Source: Mycobacterium stomatepiae (GTDB lineage: Bacteria > Actinomycetota > Actinomycetes > Mycobacteriales > Mycobacteriaceae). From it: 64,000 bases of DNA. The stretch covers positions 3,658,001 to 3,722,000 of the forward strand of contig NZ_AP022587.1 of assembly GCF_010731715.1 (NCBI RefSeq), in the 5' to 3' direction. The translations under genes and the position numbers were made by a program. Shown here piece by piece: positions 36,240 to 45,073 of the stretch. Within the stretch, counting starts at the first letter, position 1, and each line of letters begins with the position of its first letter. Under the pieces are notes generated by a model. The model ran no database searches. It was not told the origin of the DNA and saw nothing but the letters and a program-made list of their open reading frames with translations.

Positions 36240-37964
36240 CAATTCAACCCATGGCTCGGCCAAACGGCCGAGTAAGCGACGATTCGCGCTGCGGTTTGCG
36301 TTCCCGAAGTTACGCAGCCGCAAGCTGTTGAAGACTACAAACAATGCCGAAGCTGCCATTACCGCAGCCGCGGCCACGGGATTGAGGAATCCGGCGACGG
36401 CAATCGGAATCGCGATAACGTTGTACCCCAAGGACCAAACGATGTTGCGCCGGACGGTCCGCATCGTCGCAGTCGCCAAGTCGAGGGTGAGACGCACGCC
36501 GTCTTCGTCGTCGCGAAACAGGATGATGTCGGCGGCAGCGATCGCGACATCAGCGCCGCTCCCGATGGCCATGCCGAGATCGGCGCGAACCAGTGCGGAC
36601 ACGTCACTGACGCTGTCGCCCAGGACGGCGACCACACATCCGCGATCGTGCAGCCGCGTAATCACGTCTTCCTTACCTTCGGGCGATACGTCGACAAACA
36701 CCTCATCGAATCCGGTATGCGCCCCGGCCTCCGCTCTGGGCTCGACCGTCCCCGCGGTTACCAGAACGGTTCGGATGTGACGGTCGTGGACCTTCAGCTC
36801 AGCCGGTTCACCGTCGGCTTCGACGAAGACCACGGTATCCACGGCGCGGGCCGCTTCCACCGATTGATAGCTCTTGAAAAAGACTCCGAGCTGCGCTCCC
36901 CGGCTCGTGGCGAGCATCATGGCAGTCGGGCTCGCCAACCCCAACGCACACGGGCACGTCACGACGAGCACAGCAAGAGCAGCCGAGAATGCCCGGGTGA
37001 GCTCGCTTCCCGCGAGTAGCGATTCGACGGCGGTCAGCACTGCGACGGTTAGGACAAACGGAACGAAGACCGATGCGATGCGCTCGGCGATTCGCTGTGC
37101 ATTGGATTTCTGCGTCCCCACATATTCGATCATGCGGACTATGTCGGCGGATTCCGAATCCTTGCTTACCGCCACTGCTTCGACAATCAGCCTGCCATCG
37201 ATCACCACAGTGCCGCTGTTGACGTGTGTACCGGGATCGACACGTTTGGGGTCGGCGTTGCCGGTGGACGCGCGCATGTCCACGGTGGCCGAACCGTCGA
37301 CCACGAGACCATCCGCGGCGATCGTCTGTCCGGCGCGTACTAAAAAGCGTTGCCGCTCTTTTAGTTCGGCCGCAGAGATGCTTGTTTCTGACCCGCCGGG
37401 TCCGACGACGGTCACGTCGTTGATGCGCTGGGCCGCAAGGGTCCGCAGGGCCCCGCTCAACTTCGACTTCGCACGCGCCTCAAGAAATTTTTGGACCAGC
37501 ACGACGACGGTGACACCTGCGGCAACCCCGAAGTAGATGCCCTCACTTCCCAGCAATGCCTGCCATATTCCCCTGGCCTCGACGGGACGCCGATCACCGA
37601 AAGCGTTGTAGAACGCGAGGATCGTGGCGGCGGTGATGCCTACTGAAGCGGATGTCTCCATCGAGCTACTGCGTCTGCGCAGGTTGCGTATCGCGATCCG
37701 GTGGATTGGCCATGCCGCCCAGGTCACGATGGGCAGAGTGAGCGCGGCTAGCATCCACTGCCAACCGGAAAACCGTGCGTGAGGCTCTGCGACGAACATC
37801 ACGAACAGGGCAGCCAGGGGCACGAAGAGCACCGCGGCAACGGCCAAGCGGGCCAACAGATACCGTGCACAAGCCGCTGCGGCATCGGTGGTGTCCCGAG
37901 TACCAACGGGCCTGTACGGCTCGGCCTGAATGAGGCTATTTGCCGTTGCCACAGTTACTTTCAT
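36204..37964 (-). CDS. Catalytically inactive P1B-type ATPase-like membrane protein
   Basis: 586 residues, intact frame. Fold of a CtpA/CtpB-type copper ATPase: TM metal motif [15 protein letters not shown] (Cys337, Cys339), GYN (about 513-515) and MAAS in the last helices, as in Cu+ pumps. All catalytic signatures are changed: DKTGT is VEADG (381-385), so no phosphorylated Asp; TGE is TGN (234-236); TGDN is TAGT (403-406); GDGxND is GDSVSD (449-454). The distance from the DKTGT position to GDGxND is about 70 residues instead of over 200, so the nucleotide-binding domain is gone. No N-terminal CxxC metal domain. A passive copper permease, a sensor or a decaying pump are possible. It converges on the isocyanide synthase gene. 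Confidence 0.85.
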   Translation of the reverse strand: MKVTVATANSLIQAEPYRPVGTRDTTDAAAACARYLLARLAVAAVLFVPLAALFVMFVAEPHARFSGWQWMLAALTLPIVTWAAWPIHRIAIRNLRRRSSSMETSASVGITAATILAFYNAFGDRRPVEARGIWQALLGSEGIYFGVAAGVTVVVLVQKFLEARAKSKLSGALRTLAAQRINDVTVVGPGGSETSISAAELKERQRFLVRAGQTIAADGLVVDGSATVDMRASTGNADPKRVDPGTHVNSGTVVIDGRLIVEAVAVSKDSESADIVRMIEYVGTQKSNAQRIAERIASVFVPFVLTVAVLTAVESLLAGSELTRAFSAALAVLVVTCPCALGLASPTAMMLATSRGAQLGVFFKSYQSVEAARAVDTVVFVEADGEPAELKVHDRHIRTVLVTAGTVEPRAEAGAHTGFDEVFVDVSPEGKEDVITRLHDRGCVVAVLGDSVSDVSALVRADLGMAIGSGADVAIAAADIILFRDDEDGVRLTLDLATATMRTVRRNIVWSLGYNVIAIPIAVAGFLNPVAAAAVMAASALFVVFNSLRLRNFGNANRSANRRLLGRLAEPWVELLTIIRWMSRRR

Positions 37965-38045
37965 CTCCTGGTGATACAGATGACACGTCAGGCAGGCGCT
38001 GCGCGACGCAATCCCTGAGCCATCCCGTAGCCTAAGATTTAGACA

Positions 38046-38069
38046 TGATCTGCGATCTGGGACAGATCA
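38046..38069. promoter_or_regulatory. Inverted repeat upstream of the ATPase-like gene
   Basis: TGATCTG and CAGATCA, seven-base arms ten bases apart, lie about 85 to 105 bases upstream of the ATPase-like start and downstream of the superoxide dismutase stop. It could be an operator or a weak terminator of the dismutase gene. No T-run follows. Confidence 0.35.
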
Positions 38070-38112
38070 GCATTATGGGTTGACTTTGGGTTGAGCAACA
38101 GGTGTTCGTCAC

Positions 38113-38778
38113 TCACGTAAGCACTTCCCGCCCTGGCCAGTCACTCGTCAGAGCACAATCCACCAGCCCGGCAGACCGGCCGGCCTGGGCCGCCTCGAAG
38201 CGGGCACTGACATCGGTCCAGTCCACCAGTGACCACAACTGTTCGATGTACTCGGCTCTTCCGTTGCGGTACTGCAGATAAAACGCGTGCTCCCAAGCGT
38301 CGAAGACCAGCAGTGGCGTGCAGGTTATGGTCAGGTTGAAGTGATGGTCGTTGATTTGGTGTATCACGAGACGGCGCCGGATCGGATCCCAGGCGAGCGC
38401 GCCCCAGCCCGATTCCTGAACAGTCGCTGTAACGCCAGTCATCTGCGCGCGGAACTCGTCGAACCCGCCGAAGAATTCGTCGATCGCCGCAGCCAACTCG
38501 CCGTCCGGCTCCCCGCCACCTTCTGGTGATAGATTTCGCCAGAAGATCGAATGCAAGCCATGCCCGGCGAGAAAGAATGCCAGAGTGCGTTCCAATCCGG
38601 GCAACGCATCGGGGTCGCCGTTGGCCCGAACTTCGGCGAGTTGGTCGGCAGTTGCGTTCGCACCTTTCACATAGGCCGCATGGTGCGCGCCGTGATGGAG
38701 TTCCATGATCCGCCTGCTGAGAGCAGGTTCCAGCGCCGCATAGTCGTAGGTCAGGTCCGGCAATCGATACCCCGGCAT
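38113..38778 (-). CDS. Fe/Mn superoxide dismutase (divergent paralog)
   Basis: 221 residues from ATG 38778 with AGAGGTAA upstream. Metal ligands are kept: first His in ELHHGAHHAAYVKG, the His in AGHGLHSIFW, and DAWEHAFYLQYRN. Removes superoxide. It differs from mycobacterial SodA in the metal-site shell: GHGLH replaces GHVNH, and VIHQINDHHFN replaces IFQVYDHQTN. It has a longer C-terminal tail (ARFEAAQAGRSAGLVDC onward). No classical signal peptide; SodA is exported by SecA2 without one. Upstream is a near-perfect inverted repeat. Copper/iron redox stress linked to the neighbouring locus is a possible reason for it being here. Confidence 0.92.
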   Translation of the reverse strand: MPGYRLPDLTYDYAALEPALSRRIMELHHGAHHAAYVKGANATADQLAEVRANGDPDALPGLERTLAFFLAGHGLHSIFWRNLSPEGGGEPDGELAAAIDEFFGGFDEFRAQMTGVTATVQESGWGALAWDPIRRRLVIHQINDHHFNLTITCTPLLVFDAWEHAFYLQYRNGRAEYIEQLWSLVDWTDVSARFEAAQAGRSAGLVDCALTSDWPGREVLT

Positions 38779-38828
38779 ACTGTTACCTCTCGTTAGCTCA
38801 AATTTTTGCAACCGACTCTAGCTCAGAA

Positions 38829-38846
38829 AGTTTGGTAGACCGAACT
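38829..38846. promoter_or_regulatory. Inverted repeat upstream of superoxide dismutase
   Basis: AGTTTGGT-AG-ACCGAACT has eight-base arms with one mismatch and lies 51-68 bases upstream of the dismutase start. It looks like an operator overlapping its promoter. Confidence 0.4.
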
Positions 38847-39537
38847 ATTTTATTTGGATACCGAAATCCTGCCGGCCGACCGTGGCACGAGGATGCGAGG
38901 ACGGGCTGGGGCCAAAGCCGCACAATTTGCGGACAAATTCATGGCCATCACAACGCACCGGCCACGAAGCCACCGTCGACGTGCGGCGATCTATCAGCAG
39001 CTGCCGCAAATAGGTCGATCACTAACGACGAGATCGCCAGCAGTGCAGCAAGACTCACACTGATAGGCCTCACCCTGGTCGCCTCCCGCGCCCCCTGAAG
39101 TCGACCCAAGAGCCTGGGCCGACCTACGTATGGATCAATCCACATCCAATACTTTAACATATATGAAATGCTAATCATATATCTGCGCCGAAGCCGGCGC
39201 CGAGCCTTGCTCTACGGTCGCAACCAGCGCCCAGCACGTGGGCGGCAACCTGACCCCCGTAGAGACGATCAACTCGGCGATATTGACCGCCGGACCCTGC
39301 CTTTCAAACATCGTGACCTATGTATATTGTACCTTCAGTCATACATCTAGTGTGCCCATGGGTCGGGCCAAGAGCGCGGGGGAACATGGGTTACCCGTGC
39401 CGATGACGGAGGCATGCGTGCCGACCGAAGCATTCCCACGACCAAGGGCGACAAGGATCAGCACACCCTGGGTGATCAAACAACTACGGCTACGAGAATG
39501 CCGAAAATAGCAGCACGGCAACAGCTATGGGGATTGC
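38847..39537. other. Non-coding gap with AT-rich inverted repeats
   Basis: About 690 bases without a convincing gene. A small minus-strand frame (38948-39178) has one hydrophobic stretch but begins inside the repeat, so I do not call it. The gap holds ATATATGA and TCATATAT (39159-39166, 39175-39182, eight-base arms, eight-base spacer) and a looser ATGTAT...ATACAT pair at 39320-39346. G+C is locally low. These are probably promoter and operator for the gene at 39538. Confidence 0.6.
39159..39182. promoter_or_regulatory. AT-rich inverted repeat ATATATGA-N8-TCATATAT
   Basis: Perfect eight-base arms. The right half with its flank, CTAATCATATAT, recurs exactly at 50571-50582, upstream of the exported lipoprotein gene, and the arms recur at 52072-52100 upstream of the PaaK-like gene. 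It is a candidate operator for the GntR regulator encoded at 47609. Confidence 0.5.
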
Positions 39538-40203
39538 ATGACGACATCGACGGACGCCGCCACCGCCCAGCTCGTGTTATGGCGCGCCGACGCGAACCCA
39601 CACTACAAACGAGCAATCATGTCGGCTCGATACGACCGCGCGGTGCGCTTACGAGCCACGGCAATGACGATTCGGACAGAACTTGCGCGTGTTCCGCGGC
39701 TGCCGCTGCCGAACACGGTGAACTACAGCACGAGCAGGTGGATCGAGTTGATCGAACGGGTCGCCACACTCGATTGTGATCGGGCCGCTCGGTACGAGGC
39801 TCTGACCTCGTTGATCAACAGTTGCGAGACAGTAATCGCGTCAGTCGCCCACCACAGCGACAGCCAGCTGGAACGACTGGCAGGGGACCTCAACGAGGTG
39901 ATGGATAATGTTGCCCACGTCGCGACCAGGCTCGATGGCGCAAGGAATCCCGCCGAGGCGATCAAGCGTGGCGTAACCGACGTATGGCAAGAGCTCATCC
40001 CGTTACGCGAGAGCTACGACGAGATTCGCCAGGCTCAAGACTGGATCATGGCGGGTGATTTCCACACTACCTCTGCCCCAACCACATACACTTCCGACGG
40101 CAGTGCTTCCGGACCGGTGCTAGCGGATTTCAACGAGATCTTGAGTACCTTCGGACGCCGGTTCGGCACCGCGGACTGGTCACGAGCTCGTGATAATGCT
40201 TAA
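39538..40203 (+). CDS. Hypothetical protein, helical
   Basis: 221 residues, no family recognised. N-terminal part is basic (YKRAIMSARYDRAVRLRATAM), the middle is predicted helical and heptad-like (LINSCETVIASVAHH, LERLAGDLNEVMDNVAHVATRLDGA), the end is Ser/Thr-rich. No signal peptide, no membrane segment, no cysteine cluster (two Cys only). It stands alone on the plus strand behind the AT-rich control region, followed by a kinase remnant. It could be an ESX-secretion or cell-division accessory protein, but nothing in the sequence says so. Confidence 0.6.
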   Translation: MTTSTDAATAQLVLWRADANPHYKRAIMSARYDRAVRLRATAMTIRTELARVPRLPLPNTVNYSTSRWIELIERVATLDCDRAARYEALTSLINSCETVIASVAHHSDSQLERLAGDLNEVMDNVAHVATRLDGARNPAEAIKRGVTDVWQELIPLRESYDEIRQAQDWIMAGDFHTTSAPTTYTSDGSASGPVLADFNEILSTFGRRFGTADWSRARDNA

Positions 40204-40267
40204 ACAACCAGTGGTTCACTGGAATTCGTTAAATCAGCGCGGATGTTTGCTGGCACCCGAGACGACC

Positions 40268-40410
40268 GATCGCCTGATCGGCACCGACGTCGGAACGAGC
40301 GCAGTACAGTTGCTCCGGATCGACGATGCCGGGGAAGCACCGGGCCAGCTTCACACACCAGTGACAATCCCACGGAGGTCGCCGGCTACGCGGAGCAAGA
40401 CCCGGCCATA
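40268..40410 (+). pseudogene. Remnant of an FGGY carbohydrate kinase N-terminus
   Basis: The frame reads LIGTDVGTSAVQLLRIDDAGEAPG then TPVTIP, the nucleotide-binding start of FGGY kinases (xylulokinase type). A one-base shift then gives EVAGYAEQDPA, the next conserved FGGY segment (usually EQDP). About 50 codons remain; the rest of the about 500-residue protein is gone, cut where the NifS-like gene ends. A decayed fragment. Confidence 0.6.
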
Positions 40411-40415
40411 GCACC

Positions 40416-41615
40416 TCACAGCAGCGCCGCAGACCGGATCCCCGCGACGCCGCGCAGTCGCGTCACGGCTTGCGCAGTCTCTGACACAACGCGATCGATG
40501 TCATCCTGAGAGACTTCGGGGCCCAGTGAGAAGCGGATGGTCGATCGAGCATCCTGCGTGCTAAGGCCCATCGCCGCGAGCACGTGCGACCCCGACTCGG
40601 CGTCGCCGGCCGACCCTGCCGAGACGTAAATGCCGCGCAGGTCCAGCTCTTCGGCGAGAGCATCGCCGCACACCCAGTCAAAGCGCAAGCTGACTATCTC
40701 TTCGAGTATCGGCCCGGAAGCGTTGGGGTAAACGCCGCCCAGGCGGACCAGCCCCTCAATTAGTTGATGTCGACGTGCGCGGATATGGGCGCGTCCCTCC
40801 GGCGACATGCGGGCCAGGCACACATCGGCCGCCGCAGCCATGCCGATTGCCCCCAAAAGGTTCTCGGTGCCCGTGCGCCGCCGGCCTTCCTGTGGACCGC
40901 CGCGCATCAATGGCGACATCCGATGCCCGGAACCGACCGCGAGCGCGCCTATGCCACGTGGGCCGCCGAACTTGTGTGCGGACACGGATACGAGTGGAGC
41001 GCTTGCGGCGAGAGCGGCGAGGTCGAGCTTTCCCGCAGTTTGGACGGCATCGCAATAGAATGCTACCCCGTTACGAGCCGCCAAGGCCGCAATCTCGGTG
41101 ACCGGCTGGATGGCACCCGTGTGGTTGTTTGCATGCATGACCGAGACCAGAACCGTCTCGGGCCGCAGAGCACGAGCGATGGCAGATACTTCGATGTGTC
41201 CGGATCGGGTGGCGTTAACGACCGTTGTCTCGACGCCGAGTTCCGCTAGAGCGCGGGCATTCTCGAGGACAGACGGGTGCTCAATCGCGGTCGTCACGAG
41301 ATGGCCCGCGAACCGGTGCGCCGCGAAGGTCGCCCATAGTGCTATCGCGTTGGCTTCGGTGCCGCCGGACGTCAACACCACTTCACTGGCACACACTCCG
41401 AGTAGCCTGGCGACCGATTGCCGCGCGCTTTCCAGCGCTCCCGCGGCAGCGCGACCAACGCCGTGACGGCTCGATGGGTTCCCGACCAACAAGGCGCCGG
41501 CGGTGACGGCATGTGCCGCCGCCGGATGCAGGGGTGTGGTCGATGCATAGTCCAGATAGACGCCACCAACGGTGCTGGTAGCTGGAGTTGGCACAAACCC
41601 GGTCATCATCGCCAC
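40416..41615 (-). CDS. NifS/IscS-like PLP enzyme lacking the catalytic cysteine
   Basis: 399 residues with cysteine desulfurase fold: VYLDYASTTPLHPAA, NPSSRHGVGR, LTSGGTEANAIAL, PLP-stacking His113 in TTAIEHPSVLEN, CDAVQTAGKL, and PLP lysine in SAHKFGGPRGIGAL (K215). The mobile loop that carries the nucleophile reads VSAGSAGDAES: Gly337 replaces the Cys of GSAC. It therefore should not form a persulfide and may be a different lyase, transaminase or C-S lyase. ANNHTG replaces ANNE(I/V)G. It overlaps the LuxE-like gene by 10 bases and is the last gene of that operon. A NifU-like gene lies in the divergent operon. Confidence 0.88.
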   Translation of the reverse strand: MAMMTGFVPTPATSTVGGVYLDYASTTPLHPAAAHAVTAGALLVGNPSSRHGVGRAAAGALESARQSVARLLGVCASEVVLTSGGTEANAIALWATFAAHRFAGHLVTTAIEHPSVLENARALAELGVETTVVNATRSGHIEVSAIARALRPETVLVSVMHANNHTGAIQPVTEIAALAARNGVAFYCDAVQTAGKLDLAALAASAPLVSVSAHKFGGPRGIGALAVGSGHRMSPLMRGGPQEGRRRTGTENLLGAIGMAAAADVCLARMSPEGRAHIRARRHQLIEGLVRLGGVYPNASGPILEEIVSLRFDWVCGDALAEELDLRGIYVSAGSAGDAESGSHVLAAMGLSTQDARSTIRFSLGPEVSQDDIDRVVSETAQAVTRLRGVAGIRSAALL

Positions 41616-42721
41616 CTCCGCCCACCGCCGATGATTCTGCGGCTTGCCACGGCGCGCCCGTATTGAGCAACATCGTGAGTTCCTCGTACAGTTAGTGTTT
41701 GACCCTTACGGCCACATGGGCAATCGCTTTCGTCTACCTCACCGACGTCATCCGAAAGCAGGAAGCCGGGGGAGGCAGCATTCAAGGCGTCCAGAATCGC
41801 GATCGCCCCGGTGCGCCCGGGCTCGATTTCGATTGCGGGATTGGCAACGTCGCGAATCGAGGCGTAGCACCACGGCGGAACATGCTTGCGTTGGTGCTCA
41901 CATTCGATTGCGACCATCGTTGATTCGGCCATCCCGTACACGTCGCGGATTCGGCAGCGCTCGACTCCTAGCAGGCGCCACGCCTCGTCGTTGAACTCAT
42001 CGCGGGTGCCGAGGTACCGCGTGTATTGATGCCGGGAGCCGAACATGATGATTAGCGCCTGCGGCCCGAGGTCCATTCGAATCGACTCCAGTTCAAGGAC
42101 TTTCATCAGCCGACTGATCGCTAGCGGTGTGCCGATGAGATGCCGGTTCCTCGCGCCTTCCCAGCTGCGCAACTGGGTCAGCGCGTCCCGAATATCAAAT
42201 GGGCGGTTGTGCGGGGCGAAGCTGAAATCGTCGAGCGTGCATGCGAATAAATCGAACGCTTTGGGCATGTGAACCCCCGCGACGCCAGGTTTCGACGAGC
42301 ACAGGAAAAGCCCGGCCCCGTTCGACAAGTCGAAGAAGTCGCGAAAGCTACCGAATACTCCTACCGAGGCGCGGGTGACGGTCGTCGCGTCACGCGGCGA
42401 GACCGATGGAACTCCACCGGATCCTGCCGAGCGTACTTCAATTTCGATGTCTGCTAGGTTCGTCGTCAAAACTGCCCGTGCGGCAACCTGTTTGAACAGC
42501 ACCGCGGGTAGAAGTGGGATCCGGTGCAAGTCGATGTCGCCTACGATGTCGCGCGGACAAACCCGAACCAGGTCGCATTGCGCGCGATACCCTTCGTTTC
42601 TCTGGTAGTGAAACGCGAATGCTTCCTGAATCACCCTGGCGATTGATCGTCGCCATTCGGCGCGAGTTACCCGCAGCGCGTCGCCCGGCATCCCCAGCAT
42701 CGTGTTCAGATCCACGGACAT
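41606..42721 (-). CDS. LuxE-like acyl-protein synthetase / ANL-related enzyme
   Basis: 371 residues, LuxE/PaaK superfamily. RIPLLPAVLFKQVAARAV, a Gly/Ser loop RSAGSGGVPSVSPRD (adenylation P-loop, normally TSGTTG-like), RDVYGMAESTMVAIECEH, HVPPWCYASIRD, and a C-terminal SDDVGEVDESDCPCGRKGQTLTVRG. It would activate a carboxylic acid as acyl-AMP and pass it to a Cys or a carrier. In LuxE the C-terminal Cys takes the acyl group; Cys residues in DCPCG are candidates. No LuxC or LuxD nearby. It is the middle gene of the PPE-LuxE-NifS operon. Confidence 0.85.
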   Translation of the reverse strand: MSVDLNTMLGMPGDALRVTRAEWRRSIARVIQEAFAFHYQRNEGYRAQCDLVRVCPRDIVGDIDLHRIPLLPAVLFKQVAARAVLTTNLADIEIEVRSAGSGGVPSVSPRDATTVTRASVGVFGSFRDFFDLSNGAGLFLCSSKPGVAGVHMPKAFDLFACTLDDFSFAPHNRPFDIRDALTQLRSWEGARNRHLIGTPLAISRLMKVLELESIRMDLGPQALIIMFGSRHQYTRYLGTRDEFNDEAWRLLGVERCRIRDVYGMAESTMVAIECEHQRKHVPPWCYASIRDVANPAIEIEPGRTGAIAILDALNAASPGFLLSDDVGEVDESDCPCGRKGQTLTVRGTHDVAQYGRAVASRRIIGGGRRWR

Positions 42722-42759
42722 CTCCTAAGACGGCACCGGTTGCGTTCATGACTGCCGCG

Positions 42760-43350
42760 TCATAGCCCATCTGTGGCCAAGCAGGCGCAATCGCGGAGTG
42801 CGATCAGCGGGTTGACCATCAACGGGCTAGCCGGTTTCAGTGTCGAGGCCGTCGACCGGTCGCTGGCTTCCTGCTTGCTCCAAACCTCCAGATCCTGAGC
42901 CCACATCTCGGCGTAGACCCCTTCGATGCAGGCGATCGCCGCAGTGTTTTGACCAAAGAAGTTGGTTTCCACCAGTGACGCCAACATCTGTCGATTCGCG
43001 GCCATGGCGGCTGGAAGCAGAGTTCCGGTATCGGCAGATCCAAGCACCGACGCCGCGGCGCGCACATCTTGCGCGGATTGCAGAGCGTCAGACGCACCCC
43101 GGTTCAACCAGTGCATATAGGACTCTGCAGCTGCGCTCAGCGCCCTCGACACGGGTGTGGCGTTTGGATCTGACCCCGATCCGCTCCCCAATGCCATCGA
43201 AATCACCTCGCCGAACGACGAAGCCGACTCTTCAAGGTCGGCGGCGAGGTCTTCCCAGGCCGCCGCGACCATAAACAGCGGTTCCGCCGCCGGCGAGGCA
43301 AAACCGCTGGCGGAATTCATTTCCGGCAACGGCGAAATACAGTCACCCAT
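42760..43350 (-). CDS. Short PPE-domain protein
   Basis: 196 residues from ATG 43350 (GGAG five bases upstream; the adjoining ATG 43353 is too close to it). Almost only a PPE domain: ISPLPEMNSASGF where the usual motif is LPPEINS, so one proline is missing; AAAWEDLAADLEESASSFGEVIS; a shortened centre; VETNFFGQNTAAIACIEGVYAEMWAQDLEV. The WxG-type turn after the SVIS-like helix is absent (GSGSGSDPNATP instead). The C-terminus is short and has no PPW, SVP or repeat module. First gene of the minus-strand operon with LuxE-like and NifS-like genes. An export partner could be the PE-like protein encoded at 46500. Confidence 0.8.
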   Translation of the reverse strand: MGDCISPLPEMNSASGFASPAAEPLFMVAAAWEDLAADLEESASSFGEVISMALGSGSGSDPNATPVSRALSAAAESYMHWLNRGASDALQSAQDVRAAASVLGSADTGTLLPAAMAANRQMLASLVETNFFGQNTAAIACIEGVYAEMWAQDLEVWSKQEASDRSTASTLKPASPLMVNPLIALRDCACLATDGL

Positions 43351-44112
43351 CATTTCTCCTCGTTCATCAAGCCACTTCAAGCGACGCTCGACAACGCTGT
43401 CATCGACCTCATCGACCGATCGGCGACGCGCCGAAATGGGCCAGCACCAGCGGCATCGCCGCCGGCCGCCACATCTGTCGAACACGCTATATAGCTGCAT
43501 GTTTGATGAGACGATCAAAACTCGCGACACGCTGGACTGCTGGGTCGAATAGCGATGGACCGCAAGGTCCACCGAATACCCTTCATGTCAACCGATTTAG
43601 GCGACAAGTGCAGCAAGCTACGTGGCCGGGCAACTCCGATGTTGCGATTCTTGCCGAGTACCTTTCACGCTTCCTCACATCCGGTGACGTCAGTTGTGCC
43701 TGGACCACGCGATTGGTTCGAGCGGTCGAAGTACCCACTGGCACACCCGCGTCTACTGCGAGTAGCTTGCTTTCACCCGTTGGCAAAAGCCAGGCCGTAG
43801 CTCGGGAACTAGATCCAAGGTTGCCTCCCCGTCCTTGATCATATACGTTCTGTCTCATTATATACGCAGATTTTGATTGGTCGGGTCCCTGTGAGAGTCA
43901 TTCCGTGTTCTCTCACTGTCGGGCGCGTCGACGACCAGCTTTGCCGTGGATTTCGCTGTCTACTCGGTGGCGGGTATGCTCTCGCGGGCGGCAACGATGC
44001 GCCCGGGTGAACCCCTGCGCGCTCTCACGACGGACGGTGCGGTGACACGCGGCGCCGCCGTCGAGCTCGTCACAATTTCGCTTCTGTGCACCGCACGAAA
44101 CCAGAAGGCGTC
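43351..44112. other. Divergent control region with AT-rich repeats
   Basis: 762 bases between the two operons with no convincing gene; small frames exist on both strands but have no recognisable family. It holds a perfect palindrome GCTATATAGC (43486-43495) and the repeat pair TCATATACG (43839-43847) and TCATTATATACG (43855-43866). Promoters for both operons should lie here. The long gap suggests a deleted gene or a complex control region. Confidence 0.6.
43839..43866. promoter_or_regulatory. ATATACG direct repeats
   Basis: TCATATACG and TCATTATATACG stand as direct repeats. ATATACG recurs at 47561-47567 just upstream of the GntR start, and TCATATA is shared with the repeats at 39175, 50575 and 52072. 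Candidate operator for the local GntR regulator. Confidence 0.45.
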
Positions 44113-45073
44113 ATGACAAAGGCAGATCCGCAATGCGTTTCGACAACGGTCATCGGCCTGGGACGTCTCGGAATCCCGATCGCCCTTCACATCCTCGGAT
44201 CACAACACGAGCTTGCCGGCGGTGTCGACATCGACCCCTACAGAACAGCTATGGGCGATGCCGTTGGCATTCCTATCGCCGGCACGGTCGCCGAGGCAGC
44301 CAGTCCGGCCTGCCTTGTTATTACTGCGCTACCCAGCATCGAGTCGCTCCACGCGGTGTGCGCATTTGAAGCATTGCCGGCCCCGACAGACGCGTTACCT
44401 CGTCGATGTTAGCACACTTCCTGCCGAAGCCAAGGCCCATGCGGCAGCTACTCTGCGCACAGTCGGCATTACGTTGCTCGACTGCCCGATTATCGGCACG
44501 AGTGCTCAAGCGTACGGCCGCGACGTTGTTGTGTGTGCTTCCGGACCCAAACCTGCGGTTGAGGCGGTCAAGTGCGTACTCGACGCGTTCAGCAAGCGGG
44601 TCGAATATGTGGGCAAACTGGGGGCTGGAGCCAATATGAAGCTGGTCGCCAATCACCTTGTCCCGGTGCATAATGCAGCGACAGCGGAGGCGATCACCCT
44701 GGCGCAACGACTAGGTATCGACCCCGAAATGGCGGTCGACATCTTGTCCGGGACGGGTGCGGGCTCGCGCCAGCTGGAATTGCGCGGGCCCATGATGGCA
44801 TTGGGCACATACAAGCCGATGACCGCCACCATTGCCACGTTCATCAAAGATGTCGATCTCATCACCGAGCTCGCCCATTCAGCCAATTCGCCTGCACCCC
44901 TGTTGAACACGGCGGCCCACCTCTACCGCACCGCAAACGACAACGGATTTGGCGGTCACGACAGTAGCGCGATACATGCCGTTTACTCTGGGCTCTCCCA
45001 GCACGACGTGCGCCAGGCCGGCATCAGCGATCCCCGGCCAAGACCTGAGGGAATTGCACATGCTCAACAATGA
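44113..45073 (+). pseudogene. 3-hydroxyisobutyrate dehydrogenase-like protein, frameshifted
   Basis: Full-length beta-hydroxyacid dehydrogenase of about 320 residues if one base is skipped. First part in frame 1: VIGLGRLGIPIALHILGSQH (Rossmann loop), VITALPSIESLH. The frame then shifts, at or near a CCCC run (44381-44384), into frame 2: YLVDVSTLPAEAKAHAA, CPIIGTSAQAYGRDVVVCASG, VGKLGAGANMKLVANHLV with the catalytic Lys of the GxGxxxKxxxN motif, and a C-terminal substrate domain. Reducing CCCC to CCC restores the reading. First gene of the plus-strand operon; its end overlaps the amidohydrolase start by 14 bases. Oxidises 2- or 3-hydroxy acids in related enzymes. Confidence 0.8.

Noticed and set aside
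38948..39178. Small minus-strand frame with one hydrophobic stretch
   Set aside because: Starts within the AT-rich inverted repeat, no ribosome site, no family.
43583..43858. 91-codon minus-strand frame in the divergent control region
   Set aside because: Its start lies in the ATATACG repeat, and no family or ribosome site supports it.
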